A stretch of DNA of 64,000 nt from Streptomyces coffeae (lineage in GTDB: Bacteria; Actinomycetota; Actinomycetes; Streptomycetales; Streptomycetaceae), in NCBI RefSeq assembly GCF_016741875.1, contig NZ_JAERRF010000019.1:1-64000 (forward strand), written 5' to 3'. A model generated the notes under the pieces. It did no database searches. It saw only the letters and a list, made by a program, of their open reading frames with translations, and was not told where the DNA came from. The position numbers and the translations under genes are program-made. This document shows positions 23,601 through 32,021 of this stretch, piece by piece; within the stretch, counting starts at the first letter, position 1, and each line of letters opens with the position of its first letter.

Positions 23601-25378
23601 AGGACCCGGTCACGGGTGATGTCCTCGATCCGCCATGAGGTGGTGCCGAGGGTGAACACATCGCCCACCCGCGACTCGTAGACCATCTCCTCGTCCAGCT
23701 CTCCCACCCTGCCGCCGCCCTTCTTGGGGTCGGCGCCCGCCAGGAAGACGCCGAACAGGCCGCGGTCGGGGATGGTGCCGCCGGAGGTCACCGCGAGCCG
23801 CTGGGCGCCAGGCCGCCCGGTGACCGTATTGGCGACGCGGTCCCACACCAGGCGGGGCCGCAACTCCGCGAAGGCATCGGAGGGGTAGCGCCCGGCCAGC
23901 ATGTCCAGCACCGAGGTGTACGCCGACTCCGGGAGCGAGGCGAAGGGCGCGGCGCGACGGACGAGGGCGAGCAGCTCGTCCACGTCCCAGGCGTCCATGG
24001 AGGTGATGGCGACGAGCTGCTGGGCGAGCACGTCCAGCGGGTTGGCGGGCACCCGCAGCGCCTCGATGGCCCCCTCGCGCATCCGCTCGGTGACCACCGC
24101 CGACTGGACCAGATCGCCGCGGTACTTGGGGAAGACCACACCGGTGGAGACCGCGCCCACCTGGTGACCGGCGCGGCCCACCCGCTGGAGCCCGGAGGCC
24201 ACCGACGGCGGGGACTCGACCTGGACGACCAGGTCCACCGCGCCCATGTCGATGCCCAGCTCCAGGCTGGAGGTGGCGACAACGGCGGGCAGCCGCCCGG
24301 CCTTGAGGTCCTCCTCGACCAGCGCCCGCTGCTCCTTGGACACCGAGCCGTGGTGCGCGCGGGCCAGCAGCGTGGGCGCGCCGGTGGCCGCCCCCGATCC
24401 GCCCATCAGCTGGGCGGGGGAGTGGTCCTCGGGCAGCGCCTCGCCGGTGGCGCGCTCATAGGCGATCTCGTTGAGCCGGTTGCACAGCCGCTCGGCCAGC
24501 CGCCGGGAGTTGGCGAAGACGATCGTGGAGCGGTGGGCCTGGACGAGATCGGCGATCCGCTCCTCCACATGCGGCCAGATCGAGGGGCGCTCACCGGTCT
24601 CCCCGTCCTGCACAGGGGAGCCGCCCAGCTCGCCGAGGTCCTCGACCGGGACGACCACCGACAGGTCGAACTCCTTGCCCGAGGGCGGCTGGACGATCTC
24701 GACCGTGCGATGCGGGGACAGGAAGCGTGCCACCTCGTCCACCGGGCGCACGGTGGCCGACAGGCCGATCCGGCGGGCGGGGCGGTCGAGCAGCTCGTCG
24801 AGCCGCTCCAGGGACAGCGCGAGATGGGCGCCGCGCTTGGTGCCCGCGACGGCGTGCACCTCGTCCAGGATGACGGTCTCCACTCCGCGCAGCGCGTCCC
24901 GGGTGGCGGAGGTGAGCATCAGGAACAGCGACTCGGGGGTGGTGATCAGGATGTCCGGCGGGCGGGCGGCCAGGGCCCGGCGCTCGGCGGCCGGGGTGTC
25001 GCCGGAGCGGATGCCCACCCGGATCTCCGGCTCGGGAAGGCCCAGCCGCACCGACTCCTGGCGGATCCCGGTGAGCGGGCTGCGGAGATTGCGCTCGACA
25101 TCGACCGCGAGAGCCTTCAGCGGGGAGACGTACAGCACCCGGCAGCGCTTCTTGGCCTCGGCGGGGGGAGGCTCGGCGGCCAGCCGGTCCAGGGCGGCCA
25201 GGAAGGCGGCCAGCGTCTTGCCGGAGCCGGTGGGCGCGACGACCAGCACGTCCGAGCCCTTGCCGATCGCCCGCCACGCGCCCTCCTGCGCGGCCGTGGG
25301 CGCGGTGAAGGCACCCGTGAACCACCCCCGGGTGGCCGGGGAGAATGCGTCGAGCGCCGAGCCTGCCATGTCCCCCAT
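20690..25378 (-). CDS. lhr: Lhr: large ATP-dependent DNA helicase
   Basis: This superfamily 2 helicase has about 1562 residues. The N-terminal RecA pair carries Walker A APTGSGKT (about residue 47), DEVH (LDEVHAVAGTKRG), a SATV motif III and VGRAGHQ motif VI. Winged-helix and long C-terminal Lhr domains follow. Bacterial Lhr translocates 3'-5' on single-stranded DNA and unwinds RNA:DNA hybrids; it is induced by DNA damage in mycobacteria. An ATG at 25378 and another at 25369 are possible starts, neither with a clear RBS. The frame is open to 25444, but that would overlap the divergent gene's start region. Confidence 0.94.
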   Translation of the reverse strand: MGDMAGSALDAFSPATRGWFTGAFTAPTAAQEGAWRAIGKGSDVLVVAPTGSGKTLAAFLAALDRLAAEPPPAEAKKRCRVLYVSPLKALAVDVERNLRSPLTGIRQESVRLGLPEPEIRVGIRSGDTPAAERRALAARPPDILITTPESLFLMLTSATRDALRGVETVILDEVHAVAGTKRGAHLALSLERLDELLDRPARRIGLSATVRPVDEVARFLSPHRTVEIVQPPSGKEFDLSVVVPVEDLGELGGSPVQDGETGERPSIWPHVEERIADLVQAHRSTIVFANSRRLAERLCNRLNEIAYERATGEALPEDHSPAQLMGGSGAATGAPTLLARAHHGSVSKEQRALVEEDLKAGRLPAVVATSSLELGIDMGAVDLVVQVESPPSVASGLQRVGRAGHQVGAVSTGVVFPKYRGDLVQSAVVTERMREGAIEALRVPANPLDVLAQQLVAITSMDAWDVDELLALVRRAAPFASLPESAYTSVLDMLAGRYPSDAFAELRPRLVWDRVANTVTGRPGAQRLAVTSGGTIPDRGLFGVFLAGADPKKGGGRVGELDEEMVYESRVGDVFTLGTTSWRIEDITRDRVLVSPAPGVPGRLPFWKGDQLGRPLELGRALGAFLREVGALAPETARARLLAAGLDTWAADNVTAYLDEQRRACGHVPDDRTIVVERFRDELGDWRVVVHSPFGAQVHAPWALALGARLAERYGMDTQVMHADDGIVLRLPDADLMGLDLLDGDPMRQGTEYDTEQSPVGAADVAFDKGEIGDLVTDQVGGSALFASRFRECAARALLLPRRNPGKRTPLWQQRQRAAQLLQVTSEFGSFPIVLEAVRECLQDVFDVPGLTELMGDIEARRVRLVEVTTPEPSPFARSLLFGYVAQFLYEGDSPLAERRAAALSLDSRLLAELLGQAELRELLDAEVLAELERELQWLTEDRRVKDAEGVADLLRLLGPLTGAELTERGADPRWPEELAATRRAIRVRIAGEERWAAVEDAGRLRDALGTALPVGVPEAFTEPVKDPLGDLLARYARTHGPFTSSQAAARFGLGTAVTDGALHRLAATGRIVQGEFHPAGVGQEWCDAAVLRRLRRRSLAALRHELEPVPPAALAAFLPQWQHLGTHSLRGTDGLVRAIEQLQGAPVPASALEKLVLPSRVSDYTPTMLDELTVAGEVVWAGAGALPGKDGWVTLHLAETAPLLLHTPHPFEAGPLHRAVLDALSGGYGLFFRQIADQVRAAGHEFQDPQLAEAIWDLAWSGRLTGDTLAPLRSLLGSGRTAGSTAHRAKRTVPRGRYGGLAGRTGRPTASRGGPPTVAGRWSLLPERESEPTHRAHALAHTLLDRHGVVTRGAVAAEGVEGGFSAAYRVLSAFEETGQARRGYVVEGLGAAQFAMDGAVDRLRAVSTARDRAADPAPGPAFDGRPGQSSRRTVVLAAADPANAYGAALPWPDPPADASHRPGRKAGSLVVLVDGELTLYMERGGKTLLAWPSGEAEAASPEDDGRLRAAVEALAGSARAGALGSVTVERINGGQALSSPVGRVLEAAGFHPTPRGLRLRP

Positions 25379-25452
25379 CGTGCACCGCACCACTGACAAC
25401 CCACCGGATCCGCTGGTCAGAGGCGGCCGGGCCGGGGCGCACAATGGGTGGC

Positions 25453-26304
25453 ATGGGCACCGGGGAGAGCGCGCGGCACTGGCGGTGCCCCCAGCTGCCC
25501 GGGGTTGATCTGCTCCGCGCCCGGTACATCCGCAAGACCTTCGTGCAGCACACCCACGAGACCTTCGTGATCGCGGCGATCACCGAGGGCGTCGAGGAGT
25601 TCCACCACCGCGGCGTGGTGGAGCGGGCCGGGCCCGGCGGGCTCGCGCTCATCAACCCCGACACCCCCCACACCGGACGGGCCGGGGTGCCCGAGGGGTG
25701 GCGCTACAGCGTGCTGTACCCGGACGCGGACGTGGTCGCCGCCATTGCCGCCGAGACCACCACCTTGCGCGGGACGGCCGGCTTCGGGGCCGCCGCCGTC
25801 GACGATCCGCGGACCGCGCGGCTGGTCACCGAGGTGCACCGGGCAGCCGAGGAGGGCAACGCGCTGGCCGCCGACAGTCTGCTGCGCGTCGCCGTGGCCC
25901 GTCTGCTGCGCGACCATGGCGGTCCGCTCCCCGCGCGCACGGCGCCCACCGCGGGCGCGCGGGTCGCGGTGCGCGCGCGTGCGCTGCTGGAGGAGCGGAT
26001 GGCCGAACCGCCGTCCCTGGAACGGCTGGCGGCCGAGCTGGGCACCGGGCCGTTCGCCCTGCTGCGCGCCTTCCGCGCCGCCTACGGGATGCCGCCGCAC
26101 ACCTGGCTGACCGACGCCCGGGTGCGCCGGGCCCGCCGTCTTCTGGACGCCGGGGCCGCACCGGCCGAGGCCGCCGTCGCCGTCGGCTTCACCGATCAGC
26201 CGCATCTGAACCGGCACTTCACCCGCATCGTGGGCGTGCCACCGGGCGCCTACCAGCGCGAGCGCGCAAGAACGTACAAGACCGGGCCCGATGCGCTCGC
26301 CTAG
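25453..26304 (+). CDS. AraC-family transcriptional regulator
   Basis: This 283-residue protein has an N-terminal cupin-like effector domain (residues about 10-165; HTHETFVIAAI, LINPDTPH). Two C-terminal helix-turn-helix motifs fill about 185-280, with the second in the typical VGFTDQPHLNRHFTRIVGVPPGAYQ form. It is placed just before azlCD and probably controls them, possibly in response to an amino acid. The ATG at 25453 follows a CACAAT -10-like hexamer by about 7 bp, which suggests a leaderless transcript; ATG 25444 is an alternative. Confidence 0.9.
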   Translation: MGTGESARHWRCPQLPGVDLLRARYIRKTFVQHTHETFVIAAITEGVEEFHHRGVVERAGPGGLALINPDTPHTGRAGVPEGWRYSVLYPDADVVAAIAAETTTLRGTAGFGAAAVDDPRTARLVTEVHRAAEEGNALAADSLLRVAVARLLRDHGGPLPARTAPTAGARVAVRARALLEERMAEPPSLERLAAELGTGPFALLRAFRAAYGMPPHTWLTDARVRRARRLLDAGAAPAEAAVAVGFTDQPHLNRHFTRIVGVPPGAYQRERARTYKTGPDALA

Positions 26305-26314
26305 CGTGCGGGAC

Positions 26315-27076
26315 GTGCCAGAAGAGATAGACATACGAACCGAGTCCGCCGCGCCCCCGGCGGACTCCACCGTTATCCGCGACGCCCTGGGCGTCGGCGT
26401 CGCCGTCGGGCTCTCCGGTTTCGCCTTCGGGGTGACATCGGCGGGTGCCGGGCTCGACGTCCTCCAGACCTGTGCGCTGAGTCTGCTGGTCTTCACCGGC
26501 GCCTCGCAGTTCGCACTGGTCGGGGCGCTCGCCGCGGGCGGCAATCCGTTCACGGCCGCCGCCGGGGCGTTCTTCCTCGGGGTGCGCAACGCCTTCTACG
26601 GGCTGCGGCTGTCCGGGCTGCTCGGCCTCCCTCGCTCGGTGCGTCCCCTGGCCGCCCACTGGGTCATCGACGAGACCTCCGCCGTCACCCTTGCCCAGCC
26701 CGACCGGCGCACCGCGCGCCTCGGCTTCACCGTCACCGGGCTGACCCTGTACGTGCTGTGGAACCTCACCACCCTGATCGGCGCCCTGGGGGCCTCCGCG
26801 CTCGGCGACACCGCCGCCTGGGGTCTGGACGCCGCCGGGCCCGCCGTCTTCCTCGCCCTGCTGGCCCCGATGCTCAGCTCCGCCCTGGAGCGCGCCGTGG
26901 CCGGACTCGGCGTGCTGCTCGTCCTCGCCTGCCAGCCGGTGCTGCCCGCCGGGGTTCCGGTGCTCGTGGCCGCGCTCGCCGCCCCCGCCGTCCTCGTGGC
27001 GCACGGAGTGGTACAGGGACGCGCCGCCCGCGGCCGGGACGGCCGGGGAGACCGGGGGGAGAAGGTGCGCCGATGA
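26315..27076 (+). CDS. azlC: AzlC-family branched-chain amino acid exporter, large subunit
   Basis: This membrane protein of about 253 residues has six to eight hydrophobic helices and the conserved FTGASQFALVG segment. AzlC and AzlD together form an exporter for branched-chain amino acids and analogues. GTG 26315 sits 7 bp after TAGCGT, a leaderless pattern. The ATG at 26291 would overlap the AraC gene by 14 bp. The stop overlaps the azlD ATG. Confidence 0.9.
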   Translation: MPEEIDIRTESAAPPADSTVIRDALGVGVAVGLSGFAFGVTSAGAGLDVLQTCALSLLVFTGASQFALVGALAAGGNPFTAAAGAFFLGVRNAFYGLRLSGLLGLPRSVRPLAAHWVIDETSAVTLAQPDRRTARLGFTVTGLTLYVLWNLTTLIGALGASALGDTAAWGLDAAGPAVFLALLAPMLSSALERAVAGLGVLLVLACQPVLPAGVPVLVAALAAPAVLVAHGVVQGRAARGRDGRGDRGEKVRR

Positions 27077-27375
27077 ACACCTGGATCGCCATCGGCGTCA
27101 CCGCGGCCGGCTGCTACTTGGCCAAACTCCTGGGCCTCTCGGTGCCCGCCGGAGCTCTGGAGCGCCCGCTCGTCAGACGGCTGGCGGCGCTGCTCCCGGT
27201 GGCCCTGCTGACTGCCCTCACCGCCCAGCAGACCTTCACCGACGGACAGCACCTGGTGCTGGACGCACGGGCGGCCGGGCTCGGAGCGGCGGCGCTCGCC
27301 CTCATCCTGCGCGCCCCCTTCCTGGTGGTGGTCGCCGTGGCCGTCATCGCCACCGCCGCCGTCCGCAGCCTGTGA
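27073..27375 (+). CDS. azlD: AzlD-family branched-chain amino acid exporter, small subunit
   Basis: This 100-residue protein has three to four transmembrane helices and the usual AzlD length. It is encoded directly after azlC with an ATGA overlap. The two should be translated in fixed ratio as one exporter. Confidence 0.9.
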   Translation: MNTWIAIGVTAAGCYLAKLLGLSVPAGALERPLVRRLAALLPVALLTALTAQQTFTDGQHLVLDARAAGLGAAALALILRAPFLVVVAVAVIATAAVRSL

Positions 27376-27390
27376 ACGCATGTGCGGACC

Positions 27391-28344
27391 TCACACCGCG
27401 CGGCCGTACGCGCGCAGGGTGAGCAGCGCCTCCAGCGTCACCACCGCCCGGCCCTCCAGCGAGGCTCCCGGCGCCCACGCGCGCCGACGGGCCGGCCAGC
27501 CGCCGTCCTCCCGCTGCGCGTCCGCGAGGACGTCCAGCGACCGCTCCACCTCCGCGTCGGTGAACCACCGGCGGGCCAGTGAACCGGGCGCCGGGGCGAC
27601 ATCGTGCACCAGCGCGTACGTCGCGGTGCCGCCCTGGCCGGGCGGCGGCGCCGCGTCCTCGGCGCCGTGCCCGGGGTCCAGCGCCACCAGCCCCCGCTCC
27701 CGCACCCGGCGGCCCAGTCGCTCGGCCGCCTCCGCGGCGCGCCCCCGGTCCGGCACGCCGTCCAGGAAGGCGACGGCCGCCGCGACCTCGTACGGGTGCG
27801 CGGGCGCGCCCTCGGCCAGCGCCGTGACCGCGGCCCAGCAGAAGTCCGTGGCCCGGAACAGCCAGGCGTGCCACACCTCGTTGCGGTGCAGCAGCCCCAC
27901 CACCGGGCCCGTGGTGAGCAGTCCGCTCGGCGGATCGTCCGCCACCGGGATCCAGGGGGCGGCCGGATAGCCGCGCAGCGAGGGATGGCTCACCGGCAGC
28001 GCGCCGTCGGGGGTGGACACGGCGGTCAGATAGCGGCACAGACGTTCGGTCCGCTGCCCGCCGCAGCGTCCGATACCGTCGAGCACCCGCAGCGCGTGCA
28101 CGGCGTGCAGCGGCTGGCTCACCGGTCCGCGCAGATCCGGCTCCAGCCCGTGGCCGTAGCCGCCGTCCGGCCCCAGGTACGCCGTGAGCGCGGTCTCGAC
28201 GGCCTCCGCGCCCCCGTCCAGGAAGTGATACGCGAAACGGCGCTGCTCCAGCACCCGGGCGGTCAGCCACATGAACCGCTCGGCGCGCGAGAGAGCGGAG
28301 GAGGGCGGGGGCGGCGAGGAGGAGAGGCTCACGGATCGGTCCAT
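27391..28344 (-). CDS. Terpene-cyclase/prenyltransferase-fold protein, function unknown
   Basis: This 317-residue protein has an alpha-alpha barrel-like repeat pattern. Gly/Asp-rich turns such as YLGPDGGYGHGLEPD (about residues 57-70) and DAQREDGGWP (about 277-287) resemble squalene-cyclase or prenyltransferase repeats. The DxDD or DCTAE acid motifs of active terpene cyclases are not seen, so enzymatic activity is doubtful. It converges with azlD (15-bp gap) and diverges from the DUF3046 gene. I know it only as a conserved Streptomyces hypothetical family. Confidence 0.75.
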   Translation of the reverse strand: MDRSVSLSSSPPPPSSALSRAERFMWLTARVLEQRRFAYHFLDGGAEAVETALTAYLGPDGGYGHGLEPDLRGPVSQPLHAVHALRVLDGIGRCGGQRTERLCRYLTAVSTPDGALPVSHPSLRGYPAAPWIPVADDPPSGLLTTGPVVGLLHRNEVWHAWLFRATDFCWAAVTALAEGAPAHPYEVAAAVAFLDGVPDRGRAAEAAERLGRRVRERGLVALDPGHGAEDAAPPPGQGGTATYALVHDVAPAPGSLARRWFTDAEVERSLDVLADAQREDGGWPARRRAWAPGASLEGRAVVTLEALLTLRAYGRAV

Positions 28345-28422
28345 GGTCAGACCGTAGGGCGCGCGGCACCCCCGGCAGGGGGCTCACGCCTCGGTGCACC
28401 CCGGGAGCGCGATACTGGGCGC

Positions 28423-28617
28423 ATGCGGTTGACGGTCTTCTGGCAGCGGATGGCGGACTACTTCGGTGAGACGTACGCCGACTCCTTCGCGCGCGATCAT
28501 GTGATGTCCGAACTCGGGGGCCGGACCGTGCACCAGGCCCTGGACGCGGGTTGGAGCGCCAAGGAGGTGTGGCGCGGGGTGTGCACCGCGCTGGACATCC
28601 CCCAGGACAAACGGTGA
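28423..28617 (+). CDS. DUF3046 small protein
   Basis: This 64-residue soluble protein matches the actinobacterial DUF3046 family (MRLTVFWQRM, HALDAGWSAKEVWRGVC-like core). The family's role is unknown, but it is regularly found near recA in actinobacteria, as here. The ATG is 7 bp after GATACT, a -10-like hexamer, so a leaderless transcript is likely. Confidence 0.88.
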   Translation: MRLTVFWQRMADYFGETYADSFARDHVMSELGGRTVHQALDAGWSAKEVWRGVCTALDIPQDKR

Positions 28618-28724
28618 CAACCGCCGACAAGCACTGACAAGTGCCGACCGGAGCCGATCAGAGCGCTGACCGGAGATGACCGGCGCCGACAAGGGCTGAG
28701 GGGGCGGCCCCGCGGCGGGCCGGA

Positions 28725-28768
28725 CCCGGGCCGGTGACCGGCCCGGGCCGGTGACCGGCCCGGGCCGG
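28725..28768. repeat. 17-bp tandem repeat, 2.6 copies
   Basis: The unit CCCGGGCCGGTGACCGG occurs twice perfectly (28725-28741 and 28742-28758) and then partially. Each unit contains the palindrome CCGGTGACCGG (one mismatch at its centre). It lies between the DUF3046 and permease genes. Confidence 0.85.
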
Positions 28769-28821
28769 GCCAATGAGGGGGTGGCCGGATTTTCGCGGCG
28801 GGTGTACGCCACACTTGCCCA

Positions 28822-30051
28822 GTGGCCCCGACCGAAGAGACCCTCCCGTCCGGCGCCGACGGCAACGCCGACGGCGCTGCCGCCGCCGCTCCGGCCGCCG
28901 TGAACCCCGAGAAGCCGTCCACGTCGGAGTCCGCGCGCATGCCGCGCTGGCTACCCCGCGCGATGGTGCTGGCGCTTGCGCTGGTGGCCTGTTACCGCCT
29001 TGCCAGCTGGGCCTTCGACCAGCTGACCGGGCTGTTGCTGAACATCGTGATCGCCTTCTTCCTGGCACTGGCGATCGAGCCGGCCGTGGACCGGATGTCC
29101 GCGCGCGGAATGCGCCGCGGGCTGGCCACCGGGCTGGTCTTCCTCGGCATCCTCATCTCCGTGGCGGGCTTTTTCACCCTGCTCGGCTCGATGCTCGCCG
29201 ACCAGATCGTGACCATGGTCGAGGATTTCCCGAAGTACCTCGACCAGGTGGTCAGCTGGGTCAACGACACCTTCCATACCGAGCTGTCACGGCTGGAGAT
29301 CCAGGACAGCCTGCTCCACTCCGACTGGCTCCAGAGCTATGTGAAGAACAGCGCCGACAATGTGCTGGACGTCTCGACGCAGGTGCTCGGCGGGCTGTTC
29401 AAGGTCCTCACGGTGACCCTGTTCGCCTTCTACTTCGCCGCCGACGGCCCGCGGCTGCGCCGCGCACTGTGCTCCGTGCTGCCCCCGGCCCGTCAGACCG
29501 AGGTGCTGCGCGCGTGGGAGATCGCGGTCGCCAAGACCGGCGGCTACATCTACTCGCGCGGGGTGATGGCGCTGATCTCCGGCGTCGCCCACTACGTCCT
29601 GCTGGAAACCCTGGCCGTGCCCTACGCTCCGGCGCTCGCGGTGTGGGTCGGTCTGATCTCCCAGTTCATCCCGACCATCGGCACGTACCTGGCGGGCGCC
29701 CTGCCGATGCTGATCGCGTTCACCGTCGCCCCCTGGTACGCGGTCTGGGTGCTGGGCTTCGTCGTGATCTACCAGCAGTTCGAGAACTACCTGCTCCAGC
29801 CGCGGATCACCGCGAAGACGGTCGACATCCATCCGGCCGTCTCGTTCGGATCGGTCATAGCGGGTACGGCGCTGCTGGGCGCGGTGGGCGCGCTGATCGC
29901 GATTCCTGCGACCGCGACGCTCCAGGCGTTCCTCGGCGCGTACATCAAACGCTATGACGTGACGGACGATCCGCGGGTGCACGGGCGCACGCGGCGGCGC
30001 GGTGCCTCGGCGCTGGCGCGGGTGCGCCACGCGCTGTCGCGGCGTAGTTGA
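28822..30051 (+). CDS. AI-2E family transporter (PerM-like permease)
   Basis: This 409-residue membrane protein starts with an Ala/Pro-rich 40-residue cytoplasmic segment. About eight transmembrane helices follow, with the family motif LYFLAL-like FFLALAIEP and a conserved FIPTIGTYLAG. The substrate is unknown; the family name reflects E. coli TqsA, and ion export has been shown for other members. GTG 28822 is 6 bp after a CACACT hexamer, a leaderless pattern. The TGA stop (30049-30051) lies inside the -35 hexamer of the recA promoter. Confidence 0.88.
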   Translation: MAPTEETLPSGADGNADGAAAAAPAAVNPEKPSTSESARMPRWLPRAMVLALALVACYRLASWAFDQLTGLLLNIVIAFFLALAIEPAVDRMSARGMRRGLATGLVFLGILISVAGFFTLLGSMLADQIVTMVEDFPKYLDQVVSWVNDTFHTELSRLEIQDSLLHSDWLQSYVKNSADNVLDVSTQVLGGLFKVLTVTLFAFYFAADGPRLRRALCSVLPPARQTEVLRAWEIAVAKTGGYIYSRGVMALISGVAHYVLLETLAVPYAPALAVWVGLISQFIPTIGTYLAGALPMLIAFTVAPWYAVWVLGFVVIYQQFENYLLQPRITAKTVDIHPAVSFGSVIAGTALLGAVGALIAIPATATLQAFLGAYIKRYDVTDDPRVHGRTRRRGASALARVRHALSRRS

Positions 30052-30077
30052 CACAAAAATCGAACATCCATTCTCAT
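30048..30077 (+). promoter_or_regulatory. recA promoter with degenerate LexA/SOS box
   Basis: TTGACA (30048-30053) is a perfect -35. A -10 candidate, TCTCAT, follows after 18 bp. Between them lies TCGAAC-ATCC-ATTCTC (30060-30075), a LexA box with an intact left half and a degenerate right half (consensus TCGAAC-N4-GTTCGA). I recall GAACATCCATTC as the reported SOS-like element of Streptomyces recA genes. The 5' leader would be about 105 nt. Confidence 0.8.
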
Positions 30078-30188
30078 GGAATCCCGGCCCGGTTATCCAC
30101 AGGCCGAGGACGTCCGGGCCGCTTGTCAGTGGCAGGCGCTAGCGTCATGGACGTGAAGCGATCGACTCAAGCAAACCGGGTGGAGCCC

Positions 30189-31319
30189 ATGGCAGGAACC
30201 GACCGCGAGAAGGCGCTCGACGCCGCGCTCGCACAGATTGAACGGCAATTCGGCAAGGGCGCCGTGATGCGCATGGGCGAGCGGCCGAATGAGCCCGTCG
30301 AGGTCATCCCCACCGGGTCGACCGCTCTCGATGTCGCCCTCGGCGTCGGCGGCCTGCCGCGCGGCCGGGTGGTGGAGGTCTACGGCCCGGAGTCCTCCGG
30401 TAAGACGACGCTGACCCTCCACGCGGTGGCCAACGCCCAGCGGGCGGGCGGCACCGTCGCCTTCGTGGACGCCGAGCACGCGCTCGACCCGGAGTACGCG
30501 CAGAAGCTGGGTGTGGACACCGACTCGCTGATCCTGTCCCAGCCGGACAACGGCGAGCAGGCGCTCGAGATCACCGACATGCTGATCCGCTCCGGCGCCC
30601 TCGACCTCATCGTCATCGACTCCGTGGCCGCGCTGGTGCCGCGCGCGGAGATCGAGGGCGAGATGGGCGACTCCCATGTCGGCCTCCAGGCCCGGCTGAT
30701 GAGCCAGGCGCTGCGGAAGATCACGGGTGCGCTGAACCAGTCCAAGACCACGGCCATCTTCATCAACCAGCTCCGTGAGAAGGTCGGCGTCATGTTCGGC
30801 TCCCCGGAGACCACCACCGGTGGCCGGGCGCTGAAGTTCTACGCCTCGGTGCGGCTGGACATCCGCCGGATCGAGACCCTGAAGGACGGCACCGACGCGG
30901 TGGGCAACCGCACCCGCGTCAAGGTTGTGAAGAACAAGGTCGCGCCGCCCTTCAAGCAGGCCGAGTTCGACATCCTCTACGGCCAGGGCATCAGCCGTGA
31001 GGGCGGTCTGATCGACATGGGCGTCGAGCACGGCTTCATCCGCAAGTCCGGGGCCTGGTACACCTACGAGGGCGACCAGCTGGGGCAGGGCAAGGAGAAC
31101 GCCCGCAACTTCCTCAAGGACAACCCCGATCTGGCCAACGAGATCGAGAAGAAGATCAAGGAAAAGCTCGGCATCGGCGTCAAGTCCGAGACCGCGGGCG
31201 AGCCCGGCGCGGACGCGGCGGGCGGCGCGGAGCCGGTTGCCGCACCGGTGAAGGCCGCGCCCGCCTCGGCGGCCAAGTCCGGGGCCAAGGCGGCGAAGAC
31301 CGCCGCGGCCAAGAGCTGA
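30189..31319 (+). CDS. recA: RecA recombinase
   Basis: This 376-residue strand-exchange protein also serves as the SOS co-protease that triggers LexA self-cleavage. Walker A GPESSGKTT is at residues about 66-74, with VFVDAEHALDPEYA and a full L1/L2 region (INQLREKVGVMFGSPETTTGG). The last 50 residues are an Ala/Lys-rich tail ending in KTAAAKS, longer and more basic than the acidic E. coli tail. The ATG is 30189 within TGGAGCCCATG; an SD-like GGAG is close. recX follows after 3 bp. Confidence 0.99.
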   Translation: MAGTDREKALDAALAQIERQFGKGAVMRMGERPNEPVEVIPTGSTALDVALGVGGLPRGRVVEVYGPESSGKTTLTLHAVANAQRAGGTVAFVDAEHALDPEYAQKLGVDTDSLILSQPDNGEQALEITDMLIRSGALDLIVIDSVAALVPRAEIEGEMGDSHVGLQARLMSQALRKITGALNQSKTTAIFINQLREKVGVMFGSPETTTGGRALKFYASVRLDIRRIETLKDGTDAVGNRTRVKVVKNKVAPPFKQAEFDILYGQGISREGGLIDMGVEHGFIRKSGAWYTYEGDQLGQGKENARNFLKDNPDLANEIEKKIKEKLGIGVKSETAGEPGADAAGGAEPVAAPVKAAPASAAKSGAKAAKTAAAKS

Positions 31320-31322
31320 TCC

Positions 31323-31934
31323 ATGACCCGGCGGACCGCATGGCCGCAGGACCCGGGCGGTCCGGAGCGACCGGCCCGTCCGGACGGCGGTGTCCCCTCC
31401 CCGTCGAGGGCCGGGCAGGGGCCGCCGCCCAGTCCCGAGGAGCAGGCGCGGGCGATCTGTCTGCGCCTGCTCACCGGGACTCCACGCACCCGTCAGCAGC
31501 TCGCGGACGCGCTGCGGACCCGGGGTATCCCGGACGAGGCGGCACAGGAGGTGCTGTCCCGCTTCGAGGACGTCGGGCTGATCGACGACGCCGCGTTCGC
31601 CGCCGCCTGGGTGGAGTCCCGGCACCACAGCCGGGGGCTCGCCCGTCGCGCGCTCGCTCGCGAGCTGCGCACCAAGGGTGTTGACTCCGCTCTGATCGAG
31701 GACGCCGTGGGGCAGCTCGACGCCGATCAGGAGGAGCGCACGGCCCGCGAGCTGATCGAGCGCAAACTGCGAGCCACTCGTGGCCTGGACCGGGAGAAGC
31801 GGCTCCGCCGCCTCGCCGGAATGCTGGCCCGCAAGGGCTATTCCGAGGGGTTGGCGCTGCGGGTGGTGCGCCGCGCTCTGGAGGAGGGGGGGGAGGACCC
31901 GGAGCTGCTGGAGCACTACGCCCCGGACGTCTGA
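31323..31934 (+). CDS. recX: RecX regulatory protein
   Basis: This 203-residue modulator binds the RecA filament and limits its activity. The three-helix repeats typical of RecX are seen from residue about 40 to 200 (LLTGTPRTRQQLADAL, FEDVGLIDDAAFAAAWVESR, RRLAGMLARKGY). The first 40 residues are Pro/Arg-rich and variable. The start is only 3 bp after the recA stop, so it is co-transcribed and probably expressed by read-through at a lower level. Confidence 0.95.
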   Translation: MTRRTAWPQDPGGPERPARPDGGVPSPSRAGQGPPPSPEEQARAICLRLLTGTPRTRQQLADALRTRGIPDEAAQEVLSRFEDVGLIDDAAFAAAWVESRHHSRGLARRALARELRTKGVDSALIEDAVGQLDADQEERTARELIERKLRATRGLDREKRLRRLAGMLARKGYSEGLALRVVRRALEEGGEDPELLEHYAPDV

Positions 31935-31949
31935 GCGCCCGGGGGAGCC

Positions 31950-32010
31950 GTGCCCCGAGGCCCGTGTTCCCGAGGCCGTGCCCCCGAGGTACGTGCCCCT
32001 GGGGTCCCTG
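31950..32010. repeat. Imperfect 14-bp direct repeat, about four copies
   Basis: Units of the form GTGCCCCGAGGCC recur at 31950, 31964, 31978 and 31993 in the short space between the convergent recX and rhodanese genes. They include no coding frame. Confidence 0.7.
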
Positions 32011-32021
32011 CCCGCGCGGTG

